NCBI GenBank assembly: GCA_900766045.1
Contig: CAAFTW010000022.1
Coordinates: 1-20,006 of the forward strand
Reading direction: 5' to 3'
From: Clostridia bacterium
GTDB taxonomy: Bacteria; Bacillota; Clostridia; Peptostreptococcales; Anaerovoracaceae
Length of the DNA: 20,006 nt
How positions within the stretch are numbered: position 1 is the first letter of the stretch; every line of letters starts with the position of its first letter. Under the pieces are notes generated by a model. It did no database searches and was not told the DNA's origin. It worked only from the letters and a program-made list of their open reading frames with translations. This document shows positions 12,235 to 20,006 of the stretch, piece by piece. The position numbers and the translations under genes are program-made.

Positions 12235-14460
12235 TTATGCCGTCCGCTTCCAGACGTTCACGACAAGATACGGCGGCATGTTGTTATGCGCGGCGCCTCC
12301 TCCTGAAGATCCTGTGGTAAAGGAATGTGTATGAGAGCCGCTGCTTGCAGTATTGCTTCCGTGGGAATAGGAATCGGAGTCTTTAGATCTAGGCAGTTTG
12401 TAACCAGATCCAGAGACGTTTCCGGAGTAGGTATCAGCGCCAGTATCTCCATCGGTAGTCAGATGCACATATTTACCGGATCCGTAGCTGTGGCTGTGAG
12501 ATCCATCGCTATCTGTGATTCCACTGTGATGATGAACAGGCATTTCATCACTGGTCAGCGTATGCGCTTCTTCACCTCCGTTATCTCCTATAGTGTAACC
12601 ATTTCCTGATGCCAGAAGGAACTTTCCACTGATCTGCTCCCAGGTTCCTCCAAAAAGATCGGATGGGGATGCAGCATTTACGGAAAGGTAGATTGCCCCA
12701 ACCGGATAAATCAGATCAAGAAGCTCTTTGCCTTTGTAGGTGAGCTTCCCATTAAACTTTGCATCGTACTGACACTCAAAGCCATCGCCTTCTGAAATTT
12801 TCCCGATGGCCATGCCTTTTCCGCCTGCGTGAAAATCTAAAATGACTTCTGCGGTCTGTACTACCACTGTTGATTCTGCAGTCGTAAAATCATCCGTGAC
12901 CGAAAGTGTAAGTTTGTACCTGCTGGTTGATGAGAAGACTTCATATCCACTGCTTCCTTTAATATCAAGTGTACCTGAAGCATGATAGGACGTAAGCGTA
13001 AGATTAATCGTCCCGCTGGAGGAGTCTGTCAGGTTTGTCCAGGTCAAAACGGCTGTTTTGGCATTTTTATCATTTAACGCGCTTACGGATATATCATACG
13101 TAACTCGAAGAATCGTTCCAGCGTCATCAGCTGCAAGCGTTCCATCCGACTGCAAAGACATCCTTGTTGCACGGAAGGCATTGATCTTAGGCTCCGTATA
13201 GGAAAGGACCGTGACAGACCGCTCTGCTGTTTCGGATGTTCTTCCTCTTGCGTCCGTGACCGTAGCGGTAAATGTAGTATCGCTTTCCTTGATTACCTGG
13301 TCAGAAGTAATCACAGAATCTGACGAGGAAACCGATGATCCGCTGGTAAAGATCCCCATATAGGTCATGACCTGCGAGCTGTAGCTTTCCGTTCCGGTTA
13401 CTGTCATCTTCGGGATAGACTTTCCGGAGATAAACGCGCCGTAGTGGTCAAGGAGAGTCTTGGTACTTCCTTCACTGAAGGTTACCGTATCAGAGACTTC
13501 TGTGATCTCCGCCTTTGGAAGAATCGATGCTGGAACGATCAGCGTCAGTACTGCATAGTCAGAAGCAAGCACCGTGCCATCAAAATAGGTGTCCAGGCGA
13601 ATGGTGCAGGAAGCAGACTCAGCTTCTGTAATATGATCAAGAAGGGCTACGGGCGGCGTAAATGTCGTAGTTCCGACAATTGTTGGATCCGCAATGCCGT
13701 CTGTCCATGTGACATCATTTACGGTGTAGGACAACAGGTGTGTGTATCCGATCGCATTCCCTTGGGTATTGATTTCAACAGAAGAAGATCCGTCAACCAA
13801 GCAGGAAGAAACGGGCTGATAAAGAACACTTGTTCCTGGACGCTGCAAAGTAAAACTGCAGATGTTACTTCCTAGAGACGTACTTCCGTCATACGTGGTG
13901 CAGGTGATCGTGCAGGTTCCAGAAGATCCTGCCGTGCACCAGGAAAACGGAATCGTCCAAGTGACTGAGCTTTGCGTGGTTTTCGTTGCGATTGTCGTTG
14001 TTTGCCCGTTCCAGGAAGCAGTCAGTGTATGAGTAAACGAGGAAGACTTTTGGTTAGTTGCAATGGTAATGGTATCTCCAAGTGTTGCCGACGAGGGGCA
14101 GGTTGGAGCAGACTTTCTTGCGATCGTTGTCAGGGTTTTACTTACCGAGTCCTTTACGGTTCCTGAGCTCGTACTTGTTGCGTACGATGCGGATACCGTC
14201 AGTGTCTTTGATCCATCTTCCTTATGCGTAATATTTAAGGTCTTGCTATAGATGGTGCTGCTTCCACTGGTTGTGTTATTTGGGTTTAAGCTGACGCTTT
14301 TTGTGTATTTCACGCCGTCGATGGTGACCGTAAGCTTTGGCGGGTTATGATCATAGGACCCGCTGGTCCAAGATGCTTTTACTTTGACCGTCACGCTGGA
14401 TGAGTTGTTATCGACCGAGATGCTGTTTTCGGTAATCGATGCTGTAATGCTTACTGGCAT
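12235..14460 (-). CDS. Long tail fibre/baseplate protein with His-rich C-terminal tip
   Basis: A 741 aa Ser/Thr-rich structural protein. The first roughly 580 residues look like a series of beta-sandwich repeats of the DUF859 type found in phages of Gram-positive bacteria ('SASITENSISVDNNSSSVTV', 'ASWTSGSYDHNPP'). The C-terminal 159 residues (583-741) are a collar/tip-like domain: 'YPVGAIYLS', 'LFGGTWEQISGKFLLASG', 'GGEEAHTLTSDEMPVHHH', then 'SHSHSY', 'SHTHSF' and 'NNMPPYLVVNVWKRTA'. His-x-His pairs in such tips bind metal ions along a trimer axis in related fibres. It probably contacts the cell surface. It lies between the coiled-coil tail protein and the holin. Confidence 0.85.
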   Translation of the reverse strand: MPVSITASITENSISVDNNSSSVTVKVKASWTSGSYDHNPPKLTVTIDGVKYTKSVSLNPNNTTSGSSTIYSKTLNITHKEDGSKTLTVSASYATSTSSGTVKDSVSKTLTTIARKSAPTCPSSATLGDTITIATNQKSSSFTHTLTASWNGQTTTIATKTTQSSVTWTIPFSWCTAGSSGTCTITCTTYDGSTSLGSNICSFTLQRPGTSVLYQPVSSCLVDGSSSVEINTQGNAIGYTHLLSYTVNDVTWTDGIADPTIVGTTTFTPPVALLDHITEAESASCTIRLDTYFDGTVLASDYAVLTLIVPASILPKAEITEVSDTVTFSEGSTKTLLDHYGAFISGKSIPKMTVTGTESYSSQVMTYMGIFTSGSSVSSSDSVITSDQVIKESDTTFTATVTDARGRTSETAERSVTVLSYTEPKINAFRATRMSLQSDGTLAADDAGTILRVTYDISVSALNDKNAKTAVLTWTNLTDSSSGTINLTLTSYHASGTLDIKGSSGYEVFSSTSRYKLTLSVTDDFTTAESTVVVQTAEVILDFHAGGKGMAIGKISEGDGFECQYDAKFNGKLTYKGKELLDLIYPVGAIYLSVNAASPSDLFGGTWEQISGKFLLASGNGYTIGDNGGEEAHTLTSDEMPVHHHSGITDSDGSHSHSYGSGKYVHLTTDGDTGADTYSGNVSGSGYKLPRSKDSDSYSHGSNTASSGSHTHSFTTGSSGGGAAHNNMPPYLVVNVWKRTA

Positions 14461-14463
14461 TTC

Positions 14464-16122
14464 TTATTCCTCCGTATCTTCAAGCAATTTGAAGGATAGG
14501 TTTCCATTTGGCTGCGGGACAAAAGCAAAGTCATCCTTTCCATCGCTCTCTGCTCCAAACCGAATCGACTGAAGGATTCTTGCTTTCGTGATCTTCATAG
14601 TATCGGTAGTAAAATATGCGGCAGCAGTGCCGTTTGCGTAAAGATGCATTCCTTTTTTCGAGATCGTGACCTTGTAAGGAGATCCTTCTTCACCAATCTC
14701 AATCACGAGCTCTCCATCCACCGTGGCTGACCGAATGTACTTAAGAGGCTCATGGATGAGAGAAAGAGCTTCCTGCGAGAAGTTTGAAATGAGAAGAGCT
14801 CCCGCTGCGATCTTTTCTGACGTGATCGTTCCTTTGGCAATTTTAGAGCCGTCGATATTTCCTGAACCATCATCCAAAGACCATTCCTTTAGAAGCTCCT
14901 TTGCTTCCTCAGCAGATGTTTTGATTGCCGGAAGTTCTGCCTGATTATCTAGTGCCTGCTGCGCTTTTCCTGCGGCATCCTGCATTTTCTGATCCAGCTC
15001 ATCCAGCCTTCCTGGGATGCGCTCCGTCCGTGCGACTTTTTCCGTGTGCTCTGTTCCGTCGGAGTCGGTATAAGTGATCTCGTCATACACTGCTTCTCCT
15101 TTTTCATCGGTTACGGCTTTGGTCTCTCCAACAAGCCCGGTGATGGTTTCCGTGATTCCGCTGTCTCCATAGACATCCTCTTGAAGAGTAGATACCGATC
15201 CATCCAGTTCCTCTGCAGCATCTTTTGCATTGTCCGCTGCTTCCTTGGCAGCTTCTGCTTTGGCGTTGATCTCTTCCAGGGACTCTCTCCAAGGCGTCGC
15301 AAGGGCGCCTTCTTCAACTTTCAGATTTGCGATATCAACTGTCGATCCTTCAGGCATTTGGGTTAGATCAAAATATAGACTCTGCATGGATTCAGAGATG
15401 CCTAAGGAAAGGGCAGTGGAGGAGACATGCACCCAGGCATCGGTGTTATCTTTATCCGAATCATCAGAAGTATTATCGATTGCATCAAAGGTAATCTGGA
15501 CATTGCTTCCATCTTCATCTCGGACACTTACCGGAATAGAGAAGATGCTGGACTGACGGATATCAAGGCTTAGCGTGTAGCTGCTTCCTTCGGTTTCCTG
15601 CGCGAGGACTTTTCGAAGGTTCTCAGAAGAGAAGGCTGCCCATACGTTTCCAGAAGTATTGCAGGAGATCGTTAGATAATTGGTAGTATCAAGATCAGTG
15701 TAGATACTTTCACTGGTTTCGGAAAGGGTGAGGGAAGAGGGCGCGCTCCATCCGTTTAATCCTTTGTTCGTTCCAATCAGAAGATTCACGTTTCCGATTT
15801 CGGTATCGGTATTGTGCTGCGAAGAGGAGAGATCCATGTCTGAAGTTAAAGAATCTGCAGAAAGCTGGTCTGCAATTTCTTCAAGCTCAAGAAGCTGCTC
15901 ACTTATGTCGTCGTCAGCCTCTTCGATGGGTTCGTCTGTAGCGTTATAGCTCCAGTTGTACCTTGCCGGATCTGTTGATTCTGTTTCTGACTGATCCCGG
16001 TAAGTGCCGCGCATAAGGGCATCGTCATACTCCGTCAAGGAAAAGTTTGTTCCGTCTTCATCATCTGAAAAGGCGCAGTGTAAGTAGTAGACTTGTCCGT
16101 TGAACTCTGTTTTTGCAACCAT
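14464..16122 (-). CDS. Minor tail/fibre protein with carbohydrate-binding-like domain and coiled coil
   Basis: A 552 aa protein. ATG 16122 is preferred over an upstream in-frame ATG because AAGGAG lies 6 bases before it and it begins after the preceding gene ends at 16134. Acidic N-terminal part; 'IGNVNLLIGTNKGLNGW' to 'VDIANLKVEEGALATPWRES' (about 130-305) follows the jelly-roll carbohydrate-binding pattern common in phage minor structural proteins. Helical coiled-coil segments follow (about 306-345 and 390-440). 'GSKIAKGTITSEKIA' and a beta-rich C-terminus are typical of fibre-assembly domains. It sits directly before the long fibre with 3 bases between them. The exact position in the virion is not known. 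Confidence 0.8.
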   Translation of the reverse strand: MVAKTEFNGQVYYLHCAFSDDEDGTNFSLTEYDDALMRGTYRDQSETESTDPARYNWSYNATDEPIEEADDDISEQLLELEEIADQLSADSLTSDMDLSSSQHNTDTEIGNVNLLIGTNKGLNGWSAPSSLTLSETSESIYTDLDTTNYLTISCNTSGNVWAAFSSENLRKVLAQETEGSSYTLSLDIRQSSIFSIPVSVRDEDGSNVQITFDAIDNTSDDSDKDNTDAWVHVSSTALSLGISESMQSLYFDLTQMPEGSTVDIANLKVEEGALATPWRESLEEINAKAEAAKEAADNAKDAAEELDGSVSTLQEDVYGDSGITETITGLVGETKAVTDEKGEAVYDEITYTDSDGTEHTEKVARTERIPGRLDELDQKMQDAAGKAQQALDNQAELPAIKTSAEEAKELLKEWSLDDGSGNIDGSKIAKGTITSEKIAAGALLISNFSQEALSLIHEPLKYIRSATVDGELVIEIGEEGSPYKVTISKKGMHLYANGTAAAYFTTDTMKITKARILQSIRFGAESDGKDDFAFVPQPNGNLSFKLLEDTEE

Positions 16123-16133
16123 GGCATTCTCCT

Positions 16134-16625
16134 TTATAGCGCGGCAATCCATCCGAAAGCGGTGTCTGTATCGCTGGTTCGGTACATGCAAAGATCAAAT
16201 CCCTTTGTCGTTACGTTGTTCACGCTGCAGGAGATCTTGTTTGGAGCAGACGAGATCGGGGTGATGGTGACGGAGGGGATAGTCGTGAAAGCCTTTGGGA
16301 AATTCACATGTTTTGTCGCGACCTTGTTTTTCTTTGCACTGACCAGCACGCGTCCTCTCTGGATGTTACGCACACTCACATTCTGATTCGCATCAATGCT
16401 AAAAGCCGAGAGCCTGGAATCAATGGAATCTCCGATGCTTTCTGTCACCTGTGTGACGGCGTCTGCGATTTCCTGGTTCAGATTCGCAGCATTCAGCTGC
16501 GTACCTTCCGTCGTAACGGTTCCTTCCGCCCGGGTAAGATCAAAAGTTCCAAGCACCTCTCCGGTATCCGCGTTGGTTAAGGTGAACCTCCCTGGGTGTT
16601 CAACTACTCTGTCAATAAAAGCCAT
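16134..16625 (-). CDS. Small tail/fibre-associated protein with lectin-like C-terminus
   Basis: A 163 aa protein. ATG 16625 has AAGGAGG 7 bases upstream; upstream in-frame ATGs would overlap the preceding gene and lack such a site. N-terminal 'MAFIDRVVEHPGRFTL' and 'TEGTQLNAANLNQEIADAV' resemble the first part of phage fibre-adaptor proteins. The C-terminal half, 'VNFPKAFTTIPSVTITPIS' to 'VTTKGFDLCMYRT', resembles the H-type-lectin-like repeats seen in tail proteins that bind sugars. It is part of the continuous tail operon. The sugar-binding role is an inference. Confidence 0.72.
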   Translation of the reverse strand: MAFIDRVVEHPGRFTLTNADTGEVLGTFDLTRAEGTVTTEGTQLNAANLNQEIADAVTQVTESIGDSIDSRLSAFSIDANQNVSVRNIQRGRVLVSAKKNKVATKHVNFPKAFTTIPSVTITPISSAPNKISCSVNNVTTKGFDLCMYRTSDTDTAFGWIAAL

Positions 16626-16638
16626 TGCGATTTCCTCC

Positions 16639-17010
16639 TTAGTATCCTGCAGCATATGTGTCTGCTGCATAAACCAGATCTCCGCTGTAAGAAGAAGCCT
16701 TTGTCTGATCAAGCAGGTAAAGAATCTGGTTTCTAATCTGAAGCGTTAAGTCTTCCACCTGGCTGAACGTTTCGCTCGTCATTTCATTACCTAAAGCAGG
16801 CTGGGGGAGGCCAGTAACCGCAAGCATCGTCTGTAGAGCAGCGAGGATCTGGTGCCACTGCGATAGCGTCACGAAATCATTATCCGTGTAGTCGTCTTTC
16901 AGTTTTCCATCCGGATAAACAACGTTTAAATTCCCGCAGATGCGGTTCATATCTGTGCTGGTCACCCGGTCAGTTCCGGACCAGTCGGTTTTTGGTTCCA
17001 TCCATGTCAT
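16639..17010 (-). CDS. Conserved small tail-module protein
   Basis: A 123 aa protein beginning 'MTWMEPKTDWSGTDRV' and continuing 'STDMNRICGNLN', an opening seen in many small tail-module proteins of Firmicute phages encoded just after the tail hub. It has no enzyme motif, signal peptide or membrane segment. It lies 2 bases after the hub gene and 13 bases before the next gene, so it is translated in the same operon. A baseplate or fibre-attachment role is likely but unproven. Confidence 0.7.
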   Translation of the reverse strand: MTWMEPKTDWSGTDRVTSTDMNRICGNLNVVYPDGKLKDDYTDNDFVTLSQWHQILAALQTMLAVTGLPQPALGNEMTSETFSQVEDLTLQIRNQILYLLDQTKASSYSGDLVYAADTYAAGY

Positions 17011-17012
17011 TG

Positions 17013-18797
17013 TCAGCAGATTCCTTTCCGGTACGTAACCTCCGCTTTCGTCCCGCCGCCTTCATGAGTCAACGTGACCGTTTCAATCGTGCAGATTTCT
17101 ACGGTGCCATTCAGGCGGTGGAAGGAAAAGACGTCTCTAGGCTGCATCCTCGGATCACCCTTAAAAGTGAAGGAGCCGGTGATATTCGACCGGTTAAACA
17201 GATACGCATAGTTTGGGTAAAGCAGCGTCGTTCCGCCGTAGATTTTCCCGTGCGCGATCGGATCAACAGATACTGTGCTCCCAGGACGCTTTCCCGAATG
17301 GATGATGGCAGACTGCTCTTTTGTCAGCGTGACTTCCTTTCCTTTTACCACGCACTGGTTCAGCTTCTTTGTTACGGTTTTGTAGATCGGCTGACCTTTC
17401 TTTTTTCCGGTCTTGTAGCGTTTTTTCGTTTTCTCTTTTACCTTCTTTGTGGCGGTGGATTTCTTTGCCGTCCAGACGATCCGGTTTGCTGTTGCCAGGA
17501 CAGACTTTGCGTTGCTGACCGTCAGGTACCACCAGTAGCCGTCCGGGTTATGGGAATAGCCTTCACCTGCCTTTACGCTTTTGGTTTCAAGCGTAGTAAG
17601 TTTCTCGGAACGGACCGCCTTAGACAGAAGCCCGTAGTCTGCATCCGTCTTGATCTTTGCGATGTTTCGCTCTACGCTCCTGACCACATCGCCGCAGTCT
17701 TCTTCGTAGATATCCCATTTCTTCACTGGCTTACTCCAGGTGACGGAAGGAATCCCGGCGTCCACAAAAGAAGGAAAGAAGGAGCCGTTATGAGAAAGGT
17801 TCATGATATCGGCTACGATCTCTCTAGAAGACTGCTCATCAAAGATTAGCGTGTAAGAAGAGGTGTTGCTGTTTGTTTCCGGAGCAGTCTCGCGGGAAGA
17901 CAGCCTTACTCCGGAGTCCGTGATGAACTTGATAAACCGATTGTAAAGTGTTTTTCTTCCGTTACCACCCGTGGAGTTTAGTACCTGTGAGATGTTGTTC
18001 TTCTCTTCCAGCTTTGCGCTCATGTCCTCACCCTTGATCGTGATCACATTGTTTTCCATCGAGGCTTTCTCGGAAAGATAAAAGGAGCGAACTTTGGAAT
18101 AGTCTCCTTCATATCCGCTGTAGTACCAGACCGGAACATCATCTCCTACATTACTGATTGCTTCAGAGATGTCGTCCGGCCAGTAAGCCTGAATCTCAAT
18201 CTCTGAAACCTGCCAGGAAGGACTGATGATGGAAAGATCTGACCGTAACGCAAGTGTGCAGGACACAAGGTTCTCATTGTTAAATTCCAGTGTGATTCCT
18301 GGGGTGATCGAAGCGATTTCAATCCGGCTTTGTTCATCGCTGCTTTTAGCTGTAAGCGTAATGGACTTTCCATTGACTGGGATGACTACAATTCTTCCTG
18401 CAGCGTAGTCTGTTCCGTTTGCCGTGATTGTTCCGGCGACGTCGGAAGTGACGGCGATAGTGAGAGCCGCGATATCGGTTTTGGCGTTCACGGTAACGGA
18501 GAGTGTTTTTCCTAGTTCAGACCGCAGCCCGAGTTTTCCATTTTCTAGGCTCCCAGGTAACGTGGGATCGTGCAGGCTGCAGCTTCCATCTAGAGGGAAT
18601 CCACCTCCAGAAAGGTCCGTCAGATTCCGCGTGTCCCAGTGCTCATTATCCAATGCCTCCGAGACGTTGGAATCAGTAATTGCACCTGTGATGCTCGAAA
18701 AGGTAAGATCAACTTTCGTATCCCGCCCGGACAGGCCGCAGTGGACTTCAAACGGCGTCCGGATTGCTTTTTTGTTTTCTTCATCAATTGTGGGCAT
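17013..18797 (-). CDS. Tail hub / baseplate protein with a lysine-rich insertion
   Basis: A 594 aa structural protein. The C-terminal pattern ('GSFTFKGDPRMQPRDVFSF', 'CTIETVTLTHEGGGTKAEVT') matches the closing domain of phage tail hub proteins, where a ring protein at the tail tip connects to the tape measure and distal tail proteins. An Ig-like beta domain occupies about 95-170. Around 437-485 there is an unusual basic stretch with many Lys residues ('KKSTATKKVKEKTKKRYKTG'), probably a surface or DNA-contacting loop. I see no peptidase motif. The start overlaps the end of the preceding gene by 14 bases, typical of tail operons. Confidence 0.8.
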   Translation of the reverse strand: MPTIDEENKKAIRTPFEVHCGLSGRDTKVDLTFSSITGAITDSNVSEALDNEHWDTRNLTDLSGGGFPLDGSCSLHDPTLPGSLENGKLGLRSELGKTLSVTVNAKTDIAALTIAVTSDVAGTITANGTDYAAGRIVVIPVNGKSITLTAKSSDEQSRIEIASITPGITLEFNNENLVSCTLALRSDLSIISPSWQVSEIEIQAYWPDDISEAISNVGDDVPVWYYSGYEGDYSKVRSFYLSEKASMENNVITIKGEDMSAKLEEKNNISQVLNSTGGNGRKTLYNRFIKFITDSGVRLSSRETAPETNSNTSSYTLIFDEQSSREIVADIMNLSHNGSFFPSFVDAGIPSVTWSKPVKKWDIYEEDCGDVVRSVERNIAKIKTDADYGLLSKAVRSEKLTTLETKSVKAGEGYSHNPDGYWWYLTVSNAKSVLATANRIVWTAKKSTATKKVKEKTKKRYKTGKKKGQPIYKTVTKKLNQCVVKGKEVTLTKEQSAIIHSGKRPGSTVSVDPIAHGKIYGGTTLLYPNYAYLFNRSNITGSFTFKGDPRMQPRDVFSFHRLNGTVEICTIETVTLTHEGGGTKAEVTYRKGIC

Positions 18798-19155
18798 CTA
18801 AGAATCTCACCTCAACTTTCACATCGCTCCAGACTGGATGTCCTTCTGCATCTGTTGACCTTGTCGCTGTACTGACCGCGGACGAACGGACGATTCGTTC
18901 CGTATGGGAAATGCCATCCGCATCGGTAAAGGTGACCTCGCATTCTCCTCGCATGGAAAGAAGCACCTCCAGCTGTTTCTGCGGAAGTATATCCCACTCC
19001 AGCGTCATATCAGAGTATTTCCAGCCGATGCGGTCAGCGATGGTCTTTCCGGTGCAGGTCGTGATCTCCGCAGCATAGAGATCTTCTCTTTGTGGAGAGA
19101 AGTCACTCGGGCGCAGGATTTCCGTACCATTTATCTTGATTACGCTGTAAATCAT
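18784..19155 (-). CDS. Small tail protein between tape measure and hub
   Basis: A 123 aa, beta-rich protein beginning 'MIYSVIKINGTEILRPSDFS'. By position, between tape measure and hub, it takes the place of the distal tail protein in siphovirus tail operons, but it is short for that family, and I cannot assign it firmly. Its ATG overlaps the tape measure stop (ATGA) and its end overlaps the hub start by 14 bases, so all three are translationally coupled. Confidence 0.7.
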   Translation of the reverse strand: MIYSVIKINGTEILRPSDFSPQREDLYAAEITTCTGKTIADRIGWKYSDMTLEWDILPQKQLEVLLSMRGECEVTFTDADGISHTERIVRSSAVSTATRSTDAEGHPVWSDVKVEVRFLDAHN

Positions 19156-20006
19156 CCGAGCCTCCTCTTGTAGGTGTCATAGGCATGCACGATCTCTTCA
19201 CCCATCTTTGGGCCGTTCTTAAAGAGGTAAACGTCCAGATGGATATCAGAACCTGCTTCGCCGCTTAAAGCGATCCGGTTCGCGGTAAGAACCGCATTAG
19301 CCACATCATTTCCAACACCGGATACAGCAGTACGGATCATGCTCATCAGAGACTCCGTTCCAACGACCGTTTCGGATCCTGCTTCGCCACCAGCAAGAAG
19401 GCTGCTTGAAGACGCTCCGAATATCGTAGGGCTGTTTAAGATCATTCCGTTTTTCATAGCCTTGGCGTACCAGTCCACAGAGAATTTCGGTAAAGAACCT
19501 TTTCCTCCGATGCCAAATGGAGCCTTCCCTCCCTGCACATGGATATGAGGAAGCCTTAAATTTGTGAAGATGTTTCCAATCCGCATAGGAAAGAAACTCC
19601 GGATAGAGTTAATGATTCCTCGGATTCGGTCTCTTGCAGAATTGATCGGCGTCAGCATTGCAGACTTGATGCCGTTCCAAACACGCGCTGTCGTCGAGCG
19701 AAGAGCTGCCCAGGAAGACGTGACGTTTGACCGGATTGCCCGAACAGGTGATAAAACGGCACTTTTGATTGCTCCCCAGGTCGTGATAGCAAGTTTTCTT
19801 ATGCTGCTCCATACCTTTGCGGTATATGCCTTAATGCTGCTCCAGATTGAGATGATGCCATTACGAAACTTTGCGTTCGTCTTCCAAAGATAAACGAAAG
19901 TCGCGGAAAGAAGTGCTACTGCCGCAACCACAAGCGCGATCGGATTTGCGAGAAGCACCGCATTAAACGAAGCCATGCCGGTCCTGATCAGCTTGATTGC
20001 AGAGAC
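19152..20006 (-). CDS. Phage tail tape measure protein, C-terminal part (5' end outside window)
   Basis: The frame is open to the right edge, so the ATG at 19976 is internal. The segment 'MASFNAVLLANPIALVVAAVALL' is the hydrophobic region of tape measure proteins. It is followed by repeated amphipathic helices with regularly placed Trp ('KVWSSIRKLAITTWGAIKSA', 'ARVWNGIKSAMLTPI'). The conserved tail 'FSVDWYAKAMKNGMILNSPT' then 'GGEAGSETVVG' is characteristic. The protein sets tail length and sits in the tail lumen. Confidence 0.92.
   Translation of the reverse strand, partial: VSAIKLIRTGMASFNAVLLANPIALVVAAVALLSATFVYLWKTNAKFRNGIISIWSSIKAYTAKVWSSIRKLAITTWGAIKSAVLSPVRAIRSNVTSSWAALRSTTARVWNGIKSAMLTPINSARDRIRGIINSIRSFFPMRIGNIFTNLRLPHIHVQGGKAPFGIGGKGSLPKFSVDWYAKAMKNGMILNSPTIFGASSSSLLAGGEAGSETVVGTESLMSMIRTAVSGVGNDVANAVLTANRIALSGEAGSDIHLDVYLFKNGPKMGEEIVHAYDTYKRRLG

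Larger units (their letters stand above)
6983..20006. mobile_element. Siphovirus-like prophage, late-gene and integrase end (partial)
   Basis: Genes run on the - strand in the order tape measure, tail proteins, tail hub, fibres, holin, endolysin, then a separate operon with two large serine recombinases. This is the usual order of tail and lysis modules in phages of Gram-positive hosts. Head, packaging and lysogeny genes must lie beyond the right edge. The left boundary is placed at the end of the recombinase operon; it could lie further left if the gene at 6211 is phage cargo. No tail gene appears broken, so the prophage may be intact. Confidence 0.85.

Noticed and set aside
16992..17849. 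285-codon + strand frame opposite the tail hub gene
   Set aside because: Shadow of the tail hub gene; Arg/Phe-rich composition typical of antisense translation.

Overview
The window looks like a chromosomal segment of a Firmicute, probably a Clostridia/Lachnospiraceae-type gut bacterium. This is inferred from the style of Tgt, the RlmD-family methyltransferase, the Gram-positive endolysin and holin, and the abundance of large serine recombinases (LSRs). It has three parts: a short host block, a recombinase-rich integration hotspot, and the late-gene end of a siphovirus-like prophage.

Host block (1-3464, + strand): the 3' part of a KptA/Tpt1 RNA 2'-phosphotransferase with a strong terminator; a remnant of a BceR-type response regulator whose middle has been deleted; tgt (queuine/preQ1 tRNA-guanine transglycosylase) with an extended -10 promoter; and an rlmD/rumA-family 23S rRNA m5U methyltransferase.

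Hotspot (3426-about 5850): the 3' end of the methyltransferase gene (codons HVE..ALMS) recurs twice more downstream, at 4610 and 5810. The three copies are spaced 1184 and 1200 bp apart. Between each pair lies one 307-308 aa serine recombinase with catalytic and DNA-binding domains, ending exactly where the zinc ribbon of a normal LSR would begin. I read this as two tandem, single-gene integrative units of about 1.2 kb in the rlmD 3' end, each junction giving the reading frame its own short C-terminus and stop codon. This is the most interesting feature of the window. A gene-poor patch follows with degenerate 27-28 bp repeats and gene scraps, then a very AT-rich gene for a possible HEPN-like protein (6211-6945).

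Prophage (about 6983-20006, genes on the - strand, continuing beyond the right edge): read in transcription order it has the tape measure C-terminus, a small tail protein, the tail hub, a small tail protein, two fibre/baseplate-type proteins, a long Ser/Thr-rich fibre with a His-rich tip, a holin, a GH25 endolysin and a strong terminator. A second - strand operon follows: a 70 aa SHOCT-like protein, a full LSR, a 138 aa protein that is only the LSR DNA-binding domain, and a second full LSR, ending in a hairpin. These recombinases probably integrate and excise the phage, and the small SHOCT-like protein could control direction. The phage attachment site is not resolved here.

All assignments come from reading the sequence and recalled family motifs. 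No database search was run.
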